This document shows positions 1-11,024 of a stretch of 64,000 bases of DNA, piece by piece. Location: positions 21,634,694 to 21,698,693 of the forward strand of contig OX424570.1 of assembly GCA_949152475.1 (NCBI GenBank), given 5' to 3'. The notes beneath the pieces were generated by a model. It was given only the letters and a program-made list of their open reading frames with translations. It was not told where the DNA came from and made no database searches. Both the position numbers and the translations under genes were made by a program. Every line of letters starts with the position of its first letter. The first letter of the stretch is position 1. The stretch comes from Terebella lapidaria. Its lineage: Eukaryota > Annelida > Polychaeta > Terebellida > Terebellidae.

Positions 1-130
1 GAAATTATTTGCTGATTCCGCATTTTTCATTTTCGTCAATATCTCGGATATGGTGTGTCGTAATTTTCAGACTCGTCGCCCTAGACAAAGCTGTCTAAGG
101 GGTAAGTCGGGTGAAGTTCAACCTCGGATG
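1..130 (+). repeat. Single monomer of the ~147-bp tandem repeat family
   Basis: The phrases ATATCTCGGATATGG, GACTCGTCGCCCTAGACAAA and GCATTTTTCATTTTCGTC match the tandem block at 29.7-30.4 kb. Only one monomer is inside the window. More may lie to the left. Confidence 0.7.
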
Positions 131-930
131 TGATCAGACAGTTTTCGAGAAAAGACAGACAAGGTGCAAATTTGAGCACGCAAAAATGTCTGTTTTGACC
201 ATTCAAGGTCATCCAAGGTCAAATTCAAGGCCAACACACAAGTCGCCATATTTGACTTCCCATTTGAAAGTGACATTTTCTAAGCTCTATCTTCAGGCGT
301 TCTAGAAGTACAGTTATGGCAGCTCGCATTATGAAGGAAAAAAGTGCTGAAAATGTCCAAAAAAAGTTTTTCAAAGGGTGAAAAATCCTCTTTGCCTCGA
401 ATTGGCCTAAAATGGATAGTAATGCCATTTGGGCCGGGAAAAAAAATTTTTACCGACCCGTCAAAAAATCAAAATGGCCACCACGCGCAGACCGGCGATT
501 CGAGGGCAACCAATCCTATATACATCACAGAGGTATATAAGAGGAATCTTTTAAAACAAACTCTCAAAACTGTCTGTACAATTTTTGAGAGAATGGCCGT
601 CAAAGTCCAAAATTGGGCATTTTTCAACAAAAATGACCGCCATTTCGAGGAATATGTGAAAATCAAAAAACGAAAAAAAAAACTTTCTTGGGAATATTTT
701 TAGCTATTTTTGTGCGAAATTTCAGAAAGATTTGACCGTGAACTTTGGACTAAAGGTCCGGTAATCTGAGAACTAACTAAATTATACCTCCTTTTCGGAT
801 TTTTGTGAGCTAAACCGTGAAGGATTGTAGACGGACGACAGACAATGGATGCAAATGCAATTTCATGCCAATAGGTTATCAGAACAGAGGTAGGTAACCT
901 AAAAATCAGTGGAATACCACTTAGCAACTC
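131..930 (+). repeat. Dispersed repeat, sister of 21.65-22.74 kb
   Basis: This block shares long stretches with 22.1-22.74 kb: CAAGGTCAAATTCAAGG, TCTAAGCTCTATCTTCA, TATGAAGGAAAAAAGTGC, and a terminal GACGGACGACAGAC followed by CAATAGGTTATC. It includes poly-A/T rich parts and short open frames that are not conserved between the copies, so no coding function is assigned. It starts directly after a 147-bp monomer. It lies downstream of GPCR exon 3, in the intron before the missing TM7 exon. Confidence 0.65.
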
Positions 931-986
931 CGGCGAGAAACTACATTGAAAGTAAGATCATTAAAGGTTGTCTCTGTTTTTCTCAC

Positions 987-1091
987 CTGCAAATGTTGGT
1001 TTTGCCTGTATTCTGAGAAAATAATGGACACTTGTAGCGGCAACCAGCAGGCGACGAACACACAGAGTAACACCATTAGCATGATTGCAAC
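987..1091 (-). CDS. Class A neuropeptide GPCR, exon 3 (TM6)
   Basis: This 105-bp phase 0/0 exon encodes residues 285-319. The acceptor is TCTATCTGTTGCAG ending at 1092 and the donor is CAG followed by GTGAGA (986-981). It holds TM6 with the canonical FxxCWxP toggle (F296, C299, W300, P302) followed by LQ, and ECL3 (SEYRQNQHLQ). The phase matches exon 2, so the three exons join in one frame of 957 coding bases. TM7 with NPxxY and the C-terminal tail are not found in 1-986, which is repeat DNA, so the gene continues to the left of the window. The gene is therefore partial here, not broken. Confidence 0.9.
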
Positions 1092-2724
1092 CTGCAACAG
1101 ATAGAAGCGTGTAAAAGCCATGGGGATGTGCGAGATGTAATTACCGCTATCATCAGACTCTCACTACGTCTTAAAGCACGATGTAAAATAACAGCGCTCT
1201 CTATAGCACTATCTATATAGCTTCATAGGAGAGTGGTGCAAAAACAGTCTCAACACATATTTAACAATCTGCAATAAGGGGAGCAGTCATTCGGAGTTTA
1301 CACCCCCACCCTCCCCTTATTCACGAGTGGAATTATGTGTATTCGTTTATGATTGGTAATTCTAACTGTTTGTCACACAAACCGACCGGTAGACTGATGT
1401 ATACTGTATAGTTGTGATTTCAAATATGGAAGCTTCTCAAAGAGGCTCCATATGCATAATTATTTGTTGCAAACATTATCCGCCATCTTGATGGTATCCA
1501 TACTCTCATGTGTGAAAGTAGAACTGGTACACTAACATGCAGCGTGGTAAAGGTATCTAATAAATAGTACGTATTATATTTTATAGTGGAATGTGATAAC
1601 CCTTTACCACGTCGTGAGCGTGTGTTGCCCACGTTAACTGAATGGCAAATGTGTATTGACAGATGTTCTTTGAACTCCACTCCGTAATGGCTCTTAATAA
1701 GGTGGCCATCACTGCAGGAAATACTGAGGTCTCTTTTTCCCACACATGTTGGGAAGTGAGCATGCTCTCTTGGATGAAAGGCATACAGTAAATATGACCA
1801 TAATAATGAAGACCATCTTCTTCAATAATGACGAACATTACGTTGTGCCTTTGATAATTTCGCCTCGTGTTGGTGGAGGTACATTAACTTATTTCTTTGA
1901 AATCATAGTACTGACTTTGGCGACAAAGTGACACTGTTTTTTTCTCTTTTATTAATGTCATTCGATTGATATCAGTCATCAACATAAAAAGTAATACACA
2001 GGTAATAACCTCAGTATTGACAACAAAGATTTTAGGCGTTGATATAGGATATTTAGAATAATCCGGAACGTTTATTGTGGACTGGGAATCCATAGTCCGT
2101 CCAATCGATTCACAAAAGAATAAGGTTTATAGACTGAGATTATCGTATCGTAGTAAGTACCAGTAATCCGAGATCGAGTTGTATTTTGCATTGTTTCAGC
2201 CAGGAACCTCGTGTGAAAGGAACTGGGACAAGAGATGGAGGACGAAGTACAATTGTGATGTAATATTGTGTGACTGATGCTGTATAAAATCATGTAGATG
2301 GCGGTATGATGGTGTGTTTGCAACTTATAGGCCTATTAGTCAACATTTCTACCAGGTTGTCGAAAAAGCAGAGTGCGAACAAGCACTGTTTATACACATT
2401 TACACATAATTGGAAAACAAATGTGAGCAAGGTACTTATCTCAACGATCGTTATCAATTTGTTGATGATATTGCGATACATTGTTTTCGTATTGATTTAT
2501 AAATTACTTAGTTACAAAGTGTATTCTGAGACGTATAATATACATACTTATCATCGGATTGCTGCAAATGCGCGATTCTGATTGGTCAACTATCCGACAA
2601 TACCACGCCGTATTTGGAGAGCTGTGACGCAACTCCACGATATTTTCTGTATCGTGGGCTTCAGGCGGGTAATACGGAATGACGTTTTGGAGAGCTCCAT
2701 ATAATCCAATGATAAAATCGTTAC

Positions 2725-2850
2725 CATGGACTTCAGACCCCAATACGGCAGAATATCTGCCTTCAGTCAGCATATCCCACTCGGCCTGCGGCCTCGTGGT
2801 ATATGGTGACTTCAGGCAGATATCACGCCGTATTGGGGTCTGAAGCCCAT
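2725..2850. repeat. Foldback / inverted repeat in GPCR intron 2
   Basis: Two 44-bp imperfect arms (2725-2768 and 2807-2850) share CTTCAGACCCCAATACGGC in opposite orientation. They flank a 38-bp loop that is itself GC-rich and palindromic (CGGCCTGCGGCC). Related motifs (CACGCCGTATT, GGGCTTCAGGCGGG) extend left to about 2,600. This looks like a small foldback or MITE relic. Confidence 0.65.
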
Positions 2851-2999
2851 GATAACTTATAATATGCAAAAGTCCATTTCAAATCATGGTTTTGGTGATC
2901 AGGGTGATCAAGGACCATACATCCGTGATGAACAAACTGCCCTCAAACACGCTCATTTTGAAAAGATTTATGTCCTCGATATACTACTGCCTTGCGTGA

Positions 3000-3271
3000 G
3001 TTTATGTTCACGAAAATATCTAGTGTACATGCCGGTTTTCACACCTATGATAACGATGAACGTTTTGTATTTAATAACAATAACTGTCAAGAACAACTAG
3101 CTCTCTACATTTGTAAGCCTGGGAAAAGCGTCAATCATTTGTTTTCAATGTAAATGATCTGTAGTGACATATACGCCTTATTGGCTGGGTACAAGATGTT
3201 GAAATACTATTTCCTGTATAAACATGATTAATGTACATGTCACTGAAATAAACAATATACTACTAATATAC
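3000..3271 (+). mobile_element. LINE 3' end fragment
   Basis: This is a 5'-truncated copy of the same LINE family seen at 32.4-34.2 kb. It matches from TTTATGTTCACGAAAATA through the end of the C-terminal coding part and the 3' UTR (GGCTGGGTACAA, CACTGAAATAAACAATATAC) and ends in the same ACTACTAATATA tail. Frameshifts relative to the longer copy show that it is dead. Confidence 0.75.
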
Positions 3272-3876
3272 TTGTGATAAAATGTAAAATTACAGGAGCG
3301 CTCGTGAATTTATCGTTCCTGAAGTTCAAGCGTGGCTGATATCAACCATTTACACTGACTAACAAAATACCTCTTAATTTATATGTTTCTTAGGTATTAA
3401 TAAGTCAGGTGTCTGTATTACGTGTAATTTCTAGTCCTGACTTGCTCTATTACGACGAAAAATTATTGGGTCATCAAAATAGCTTCCTTGAACAGCCAGA
3501 CTAGATTCGACTTCGGTACAGTTCCAAGAACGCTGATAGGCGATACATTTTTGACATGCAATATTCTACACTTTTTCCTGTATTGCATAAATTATTTTGT
3601 CGCTCAATGTCTCTGTGGCATATACCAGTGGTTTGTTTGATTTTACTGATGTCTTCTTCATCTGGTCACATCTTATCTCCATTTTAATGACCAGCAAGAC
3701 AAAATCAGCAGATAAGAGAAAGAGTAGAATTTCCGATTCTGTAATCAGTTTTTTCATATTATCAATCGATCATGACTTCCAGAGAAATTCAGGATTGACA
3801 TTGCCATCCTCAACTGAATTTCTGATATATAATATAGCATAATTTCAAGTGCACACTGTTGATGAACATGTCTTAC

Positions 3877-4292
3877 CTTCTTTTTGACTTTTTCCTGGGC
3901 AGCCTGCCCCAACTGTTCACCCGGCGCATCTTTTGACCACAATCTCCAAATAATGAATGAATAAGCCGTTGCCATGACAACAATTGGCAAGAAAAACAAA
4001 ACCACAGATACCACAGTCAAGTAGATTGTCTTAGGTTGTATGGCGCCATATGACATATTGACTGGCCAATCATCGTCGCACCAGATTTCCACGTGGTCTT
4101 CCCAGTATCGCTTTCGTTCTGTTCGAAACATCAGCAGAGGGGACGCGATGGCCAGTGCGCATGTCCAGATGATGACGATGCATGTGGTGGCGCGACGCTC
4201 GGAGAAGTGCGCGCGCATCGCGAACACTATCCCGAAGAACCGGTCACAAGCGATCAAGGTCAAAGTCAACATGCTAGCCACCAGTGCGAGGA
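3877..4292 (-). CDS. Class A neuropeptide GPCR, exon 2 (TM3-TM5, third intracellular loop)
   Basis: This exon encodes residues 146-284. The acceptor is a pyrimidine-rich tract ending TTTTAG at 4293. The first two bases complete a Val codon with the last G of exon 1, giving CKLNSFGQVLALVASMLTL across the junction, which is exactly what a TM3 should look like. The DRY motif is the variant DRF (162-164, ACDRFFGIVF). W188 marks TM4, P197 its end, and C217 in ECL2 should pair with C138. ECL2 carries an unusual acidic WCDDDWP (216-222). TM5 has P248 and Y256. The third loop is short and basic (EKVKKK). The exon ends after AAGAAG at a GTAAGA donor (3876-3875), phase 0. Translation beyond 3877 is intron. 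Confidence 0.93.
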
Positions 4293-5526
4293 CTAAAATG
4301 AAAAACGAAAAATCAACCAATTAAGTTCACTTTGTGACATAAAGAAAACAGAAAACGAAAATTCAGTAAAATATCGGATTTCTGAGAGGAATCATAGCAA
4401 AAAGAGATTGACTTACATAAGGTCATATAATTATACTCAATTCATCAACTGACTCGCGCTCTCTGTGATACATGTTAATTAGTTGGAAGGTTACCGGTGT
4501 CAAATTTCCAAACATCATGCGTGCATCTGCATCGCATTACATAAATTGTAATTTTAGATTAAATTCATTAAAATGTATCCATCGGTGTGCAATATATGTC
4601 ATGTCGGGAAAGACATTATTTTCAATCAGCCGTCATCATCATATTACGGTCAATAGGTGCTCTGTTGAAAGCAGTGCTACAAACCAAAATAATGCACCAA
4701 TTCAACCGAACACATTGCACATCCATTGAAAAAAATGAATGTATAGTACACTTATGTAATATTTAAACGCAGGTATTGATATTTGAGTTTAGTTGCACTG
4801 AGCCACTCAACTGCTTTATGCGATTAAACATATTAAGTTTTACATGTACGTCCTTTCTTAAATCAACAACCCTTTTTCCACGAATGCACCCATGTTACTT
4901 TACGGCACAAAAGAATCATATTCAATGCATATTTAGAACAATCTTCAGGTGCAGCGCGAAAGCCAGAATTATTTTATTGAATGGAAACGTACATTGTGCT
5001 TTTTATATTCCACTTATATAAATAGCTATGAAAATATTAACGCAAAGCGTAGGCTTGAAGTCGATACGTTCTTAGCCACGGGACAACCCACGCGTATTTC
5101 GTTTTAGCATAAATTTTTACATACTGTAAATTATTGTTTACACTAGGCCAATCGTCAATATTCACTTACAATGTTTGTAACTCTGCGTGTAATTCTTGCA
5201 CGTAGTTATGATTCTTTTATTTAAGTTGGTTATTATATAAGATAAGTGTACAAATAAATAACTATACCTACATTTACAACTACAGGAGTATTCCGATTGC
5301 CTTAGATCCTTTACATCGTTTTTTATCATCGTATTTCAAATGGTCATACTCAAAGCTATCTACCGAATTCTCACTCATCTCGAAAAGTGGAAAAAGTTGG
5401 CCCTAAACCAATGCTAGATTCCAGGCCAAGAGATGGATGTTGTCGTGTGTACATCTAGGAACGGAATAAAGAATGATAGCTACTTGTGGGCCAACTCCAA
5501 GTGCCTGAAATTTGAAATTGATGTAT

Positions 5527-5795
5527 GTATCAACCAATTACCGATGATAACTAGATTTTAATGATACAAATAAGAAACCTAGCAAAAACCTTCGGAATAG
5601 GAACAAAGCCAGACCAAACGTTCATATCTGAAGCCACACTGGCGTCATCAGGGGTTTCTACTGTAGACCAGATGGAATTAGCGCACAACCGCCCAACAAC
5701 TTATCAAAACAATTTAGGAATCCGAAACAATGTAAAATAGGTGTATGACAAGTACATAAGTACCCAATCACAAGCGAAAAGGCTACTGAGCTGAT
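5527..5795 (+). repeat. R1 dispersed repeat, diverged copy
   Basis: This matches the ~300-bp R1 family: TATCAACCAATTACC at the start, CACACTGGCGTCATCAGGG in the middle, GACAAGTACATAAGTACC near the end, and GGCTACTGAGCTGAT at the end. It lies inside GPCR intron 1. Confidence 0.7.
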
Positions 5796-6036
5796 TTCAT
5801 TATTTTCATAATTTTAAACAATCATCGCTATGACATGAATTTGCAAACAAAACGGAAATTTGGAATCAAAGATTTTCTTTAACGTGAAATTGTGGGTATG
5901 TTTAACACAAAACCACGTGCATTTTCAGTAAATATAATTTTGATAAAACGACCAGGAAGATTTTTCTCAGATTTTGTTTCCTCCACAAACCGGTGTGTAT
6001 GATTTTTATATGAAAAAAAAAACATTGGGGCTATCA

Positions 6037-6079
6037 ATAGACGTGGAATCAATACCCAGTATTAAGTATTCCGAGCAAA
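6037..6079 (-). mobile_element. Penelope-like element 3' tail fragment
   Basis: The reverse complement of the 3' terminus of the PLE at 39.4-40.7 kb is present (ATAGACGTGGAATCAATACC to CCGAGCAAA). It ends at the same terminal CCACGTCTAT as the other copies. Confidence 0.65.
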
Positions 6080-7207
6080 TGATATGTGATCCGCTACAAG
6101 CATGAATATAATTCCAGAAGCTAAATTATAGCTAAAAGCTTACCAAATTGTTTTAAATATTCAGTGACTGACAAATTTGACCACAAAATAACAGAAATAT
6201 TAGCATGGTGACTCTCCTGGGTTTTTTTTCGTGTCAAAAACATTTACACCGGTTCGCTTTTATTCATGAATTGTTGGCAAAAGTACAGTCGAGGGAGATG
6301 TCGTGAATTTCTGAACAAATATATAATCACTTGAAAACTGGAATAGGTTTTTTTCACAAAAAAAGAAACCACGATCTATGTGAACAAAAAACATGTTTTC
6401 TTGCAACATACAGCAGTCGCAATTTGAGGTGCACCCGTAGTGTATCAATTTGTATTGCTAAAAAGGAGCCATAAACAATGCCATATGTCATGGATATGTT
6501 CACATAAGACTATCAAGAATTAATATATATTTTTAAGATCAGATAGACACAACACAGCTTTCACCTTGTCTTGCACCGAAGTAGGTCGTATTTTTGTCAG
6601 ATTATCGCACAAGTAGTTAGATGCATGCCTTTGAAGTACGCTGAGATGATATAACTTGAGCAAAGCATGAGGTCCCGAAATATGAGAAAATATGATACCT
6701 AGGGCAATATTACGACCAAACGAACAAGGAATGAAACACCGTATTCTGTATTACTATATTGCGTAAATTTGTGGCGTGTTCAAATCAGAGTGCATTGTGC
6801 AATCTATTTTTGCGTTGTTAAATTATTTTGAATAATACATTTCCATGAGGAACAGTGGAACATGCAGAAATATGAGTGTGAGAATGCGCCCGCGGTTGAT
6901 CGGGATATTTAATTTAATTACTTGAATGCATTCGGAGGCTACGCTATCCGCAACACTGTGTACAAAACATCAGAAACTGTTTGATACATATCATGTGTGA
7001 GTGAAATATAAGTGACGAGACGAGAATTTGAGACAGCGTAGGTCAATAAAGATGGCTTTATAGCATACATAAGCAGTTGTGAAGTATAGGCAATTTTGTA
7101 CGTAAATCCCAATGATAAATAATTCATGTGAAAGGAGAAAGATGACGCTAGTGTTGTCACTAACGATGACAGCATTAGCATCATCATGTTTTTGAGGTGG
7201 GACATAC

Positions 7208-7643
7208 CTTGGCCAAAGCTGTTCAGTTTACAGAAGAACCAACCCAGAACCCATCCTTCCGTGACGTCATGGGTCACGTGCACCCACGAGCACATCAAGG
7301 TCACGAGGAGATCAGCCACTGCCAAGTTCACGATGTAATAATTAGTCGTTGTTCGCATCGATCTATTTGTCCACACGATGACTACGACTAGCAGGTTCCC
7401 AAGCAAGGAAGCGAGAACGATGATAGCAGAGAAAGTTATCTTCAAAGCCATCTCCCAGGCTGGGGTAGCGTGTATGGGGATAGGATAACCCATGTGTCTC
7501 ATATTGTAATAGTCGGATAATCCGCCGTAATCCGGGTCTAGTGCTGACGAGTTATCCCAGCCTGGCGGATCGTTGTAATCTGCTATCGTGACGTTGAAGA
7601 TGGGGACGCTGTCCTCCGTGTAGTGGTCCTGTGATGGTTCCAT
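7208..7643 (-). CDS. Class A neuropeptide GPCR, exon 1 (N-terminus, TM1, TM2, start of TM3)
   Basis: This is the first coding exon of a rhodopsin-family peptide receptor in the plasma membrane. It encodes residues 1-145. The ATG at 7643 has a favourable context (GCATGG). The acidic extracellular N-terminus (about 1-62) has two N-glycosylation sites, NVT at 17 and NSS at 31. TM1 has the GN signature (N83 in LGNLLVV). TM2 has NLAVADLLV with the conserved acidic residue D111. ECL1 carries W131 and W135, and C138 is the TM3 disulfide cysteine. The exon ends GGCCAAG before a GTATGT donor at 7207, a phase 1 intron. The translation running past 7208 is intron read-through. The wording of TM1-TM3 matches the orexin/allatotropin/NPFF/QRFP/trissin-type receptor group. 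I cannot name the ligand. An additional 5' non-coding exon is possible. Confidence 0.93.
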
Positions 7644-8229
7644 GCTGGAGGATTTAGCGCCGAGCGGTCTATTGTACGAGTAAATTGATCCAGCGAGATT
7701 GGAACGTTATTCAAATTTGAGTAGAACTCGAGATTTTTTCTCGATTTTCTCTAAAGCGTTATAATTGTCACTCACGGCAGGTTTAAACGGGAACAAAATA
7801 GATAGACACTGTTCGAATGATATGTATATATTTCGTTCGGTTTGTTGTATTTCAGCGTGTATTCCGCATGTCTTCATTTAGTTACCTTTTGTTTGGTATA
7901 TCCGTATTCGACAGCGAACATTGAATTGATTTTACAATCGATTCTTCAGAGCCCATACAGTCTCGAATCAAAATGTCAGCTTTTATAAATCCATACATCG
8001 TTCATAATCATTGAGAAGACACTAACACATGCCGTAAATGCTTTGTGATTTCCTTTCTCCGCCTACCTTTACCGCTGGCAATTGAACATCCAAAGCAGAT
8101 GGCACAGCGGGCAAGTGTCACAGAGCCGCGCCTGGGGCAAGGGCGAGATAATTAGTCTTCAAATGCTATGAAATGCATCTTGGATGATCGTCCTTGAAAG
8201 CTATCCACTTTCTTTCATCTCTCATGTTA
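7644..8229. other. 5' region of GPCR gene, no further feature seen
   Basis: This is the AT-rich segment between the receptor ATG and the CpG-rich block. It should hold the 5' UTR or a 5' intron. A weak acceptor-like ACAATAG lies about 35 bp upstream of the ATG. No exon can be fixed by eye. Confidence 0.4.
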
Positions 8230-8720
8230 AGACAACAAAAAGAAGAAGATACGCGACGAAAGACGAACAACAACGAGATTTTCGCGATCTACATGCTAGC
8301 GACGGCATAAATACCCGCAGACAGAGGGAGAACGCGCTAAGGGCACCCACCTTACCCCCCACCATTGCGCGCAAACTTTCCACGAACACTTTTCCCCGCG
8401 ACTGCTGACGAGTTAGGAAGGCTACTTCAGCCGTGGGCGCCGCACCTGCCCCGAACCGTCGAGTAAGCGGGGCCTGGCACGGCGACTGGAGCCATTGGTT
8501 CATCTCTATCCAGCACATCTGAGTGAGACGTGTCGCCTGTGGGGTGGGGTGCTCCGACGAGACATTGTACGGGGGCATGAGGCTGTCTGCACGGGGCATT
8601 GCAATTACCCGTGGGGGCGAATGACATGGCGGGAAATGGCTCGGAGGGAAGCGACAGGCAGCGATGGGTAGAGCTATTATATGTCCATACGCCGGCTTTA
8701 AGCTGCTGCAATGAGTTCTG
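8230..8720 (-). promoter_or_regulatory. CpG-rich block, candidate GPCR promoter
   Basis: This is an island of GC and CpG density in an otherwise AT-rich window (for example GCGCGCAAAC, CCCCGCGACTGC, GGGCGCCGCACC and ACGCGACGAA within about 200 bp). It lies 0.6-1.1 kb upstream of the receptor start. On the minus strand a TATTTAT (TATA-like) occurs near 8305, and a GGTAAGGTGGGT near 8365 could be a 5' splice donor of a non-coding exon. Open frames through it are by-products of GC content. The promoter role is an inference from position and composition. Confidence 0.4.
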
Positions 8721-9768
8721 CTAGGGTGTCGGGTTAAGTATGTATCATCTCTTCAAACTCACAGACACTATATGAGACACGGAGTAAATTATTGTTGGCA
8801 ATAAAGGATTACGTGCGGAAAAGTAGGCGTGGCTGATTAGAAAGGTGCTACTTTTACACAAACATGAAAGACACACTGATTACTGATAGCCATTCGGTTG
8901 CTCAATTTTTTTTACACGTTTCTCGGTCTCAAAATAACTCACTGACAATCGAATTCAACACAAGTAAAAAAAAATCTACATAATACATCTGTTTTGTTTG
9001 CAGTGTATTTTCCAGACTGTTATCACCATGATCACGTTCAATTCTTGTGTAAACAGTAGCATGCTGATCTGCATCGGTATTTATTTATAGTCTACTATGT
9101 TATTGAACACTTTTTGAAACAAACTACTTTTCAAACACTCCGCTCTGATGACACGAAAACAATTGGCCAGATTTTAATAGTATGTGGGCTTTTTGTATAG
9201 AAATGTTGCATTTGAAGATTTTTATTGTTATCATCACAATCTTAGGATATTGGAGATAGTAGGTTAAAACATACATACATGTAATTGGTATTCGAATACA
9301 ATACTCCACATAAAGCATAGCAATAAAATACTATGGTTGAAACTATATTCTTTGAATATAGTCCAATTGTTTGGTATCTACAATCTTCTGGCTTCGATGG
9401 ATACGTCACCACTCGAGAGTTACAACGCGGAAAAATTAGGCCAATCTTGGTTGCAAATAAGCACACTGTAAACTCATTAAATCTTGAAAGAAAGGAGAAG
9501 TTTAAACTCTATTTCTCTATTTGCAAAAGAAAAGCAGATGTTTCTGTCAAGGTCAAGATAACCTGATTATGGTAATTCTGTTATCGGAGATGGCGAGATA
9601 TTGTTTTTGTTTTGTTCTTGAGAGCGCATGCACTTTGGAACAGCGTATTTTCATTGTCAGCAATTTGAGGGATGGGATTTGTCAAAGGAATCATTTGCAG
9701 TTTATACGAATTTCGACAAAAGTCAGCCTCTTATATAAGGGGGTTTCATATGGGAGATTCTCGATTCT

Positions 9769-10136
9769 CAATTTTCACCTGCCTGCTTAATTTTCATTGA
9801 GGAATAGGACACCTGAAATGAAACGTTATCTCTGACAGCTCACTTCTGTGCGTGACGTAATGCTCCATCACATCCTTGTCACTTGATGGAGCTTTATAAG
9901 AAATGGTATAACGGACCACACTGAACTCTTGTTATGGGTGATTTCCTCCCCACAATTTTCACCTGCCTGCTTAATTTTCATTGAGGAATAGGACACCTGA
10001 AATGAAACGTTATCTCTGACAGCTCACTTCTGTGCGTGACGTAATGCTCCATCACATCCTTGTCACTTGATGGAGCTTTATAAGAAATGGTATAACGGAC
10101 CACACTGAACTCTTGTTATGGGTGATTTCCTCCCCA
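9769..10136 (+). repeat. 184-bp tandem duplication inside unit A copy 1
   Basis: Bases 9769-9952 are repeated at 9953-10136 with almost no differences (both start CAATTTTCACCTGCCTGC). Copy 2 of unit A has a single, slightly deleted version, so this duplication is recent. Confidence 0.9.
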
Positions 10137-10613
10137 CAAGATTATATTTACATACACAACATGTGTAGTAACCAACGCTATTCGCTTGCTGGTATCTTAC
10201 TAGATACATTGGCGTTGTGAAGTGGCCTGGTTGAAATGACGCGTGAACTCCACTCTATTTGAGAAGTCACTCGCAAACTGCTGTTGTGCAGCTGGTTTTC
10301 ATTGCATCATCCGAACACCTGGACCAGAGATAATAGAAGATTCTCATTCTGGAGTTGCAGGGACCATGAGCTATGGCACATTAGGGTCCATAGTGTATGT
10401 CAGGCCTAAAAAAATTAATTCTCCGTTTCTCGTCCCCGCCCGCCTGTGTTCAAAAGCAGCCTCCCGGATTTTTTTATTTGCGATTCCCAAATAAAAAATA
10501 AAAAGTGTTCCCGCCCGTATTTTGAGGATAGTGAATGATCGAGAAACCGAATCACAGCATGCAACTTAGGCATATATTTAACTTACCTCCTCTCCGCCAA
10601 ATGGAGACAAAGA

Positions 10614-10691
10614 CGCTACCAGTTTCCAAACACAGTTATTCTATGTGGTTTTCGCTACCAGTTTTCAAACACAGTTATTCTATGTGGTTAC
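10614..10691 (+). repeat. 39-bp tandem duplication within the MITE
   Basis: CGCTACCAGTTTCCAAACAC and the following bases occur twice with a 39-bp period (10614 and 10653). The sister element at 15.86 kb has one copy. Confidence 0.85.
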
Positions 10692-10928
10692 GTGTATGTA
10701 ATAATACATATAGAGTTGTGATCAAGAATTGATTTACTATATCCCCCATGTTATACTTCAAAGGACATATTAACTGACAGAACGGCTCTCAACAATCACT
10801 CATCATTGAAATATAGTATCAACTGACGGTTTTTTATAATAATACCACTAGTACACAGAAACATTCTGTCTGTGCTGACTGCTATGATGATGGCACACCA
10901 GTAGTGCCAATGTGCCCGGCCAAGAGGT

Positions 10929-11024
10929 TTCAAGCCCAAATAAATCAAGCCTCTAGAAATAAAATCATTAGTCATGTGTTACACATGATTTCAATTCAAA
11001 ACGATTGATTTATTTGGGCTTGAA
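10929..11024. repeat. Hairpin, 23-bp arms, inside the MITE
   Basis: TTCAAGCCCAAATAAATCAA (10929-) and its inverted copy ending at 11024 flank a loop with a second palindrome (CATGTGTTACACATG). The same hairpin is at 16137-16232 in unit A copy 2. Confidence 0.8.

Larger units (their letters stand above)
1092..3876 (-). other. GPCR intron 2
   Basis: This 2,785-bp phase 0 intron lies between the GTAAGA donor at 3876 and the GTTGCAG acceptor at 1092. It holds a foldback element (2725-2850 core) and a LINE 3' fragment (about 3000-3271). The rest (1100-2550 and 3280-3870) shows only short chance open frames. Confidence 0.85.
4293..7207 (-). other. GPCR intron 1
   Basis: This 2,915-bp phase 1 intron has GTATGT and TTTTAG ends. 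It is AT-rich and contains an R1 repeat copy (5527-5795) and a Penelope 3' tail (6037-6079). I see no additional exon or RNA gene elsewhere in it. Confidence 0.85.

Noticed and set aside
8222-8711. 125- and 94-codon minus-strand frames near the receptor promoter
   Set aside because: They are long because the CpG-rich DNA has few stops. No recognisable protein, and they overlap each other in different frames.
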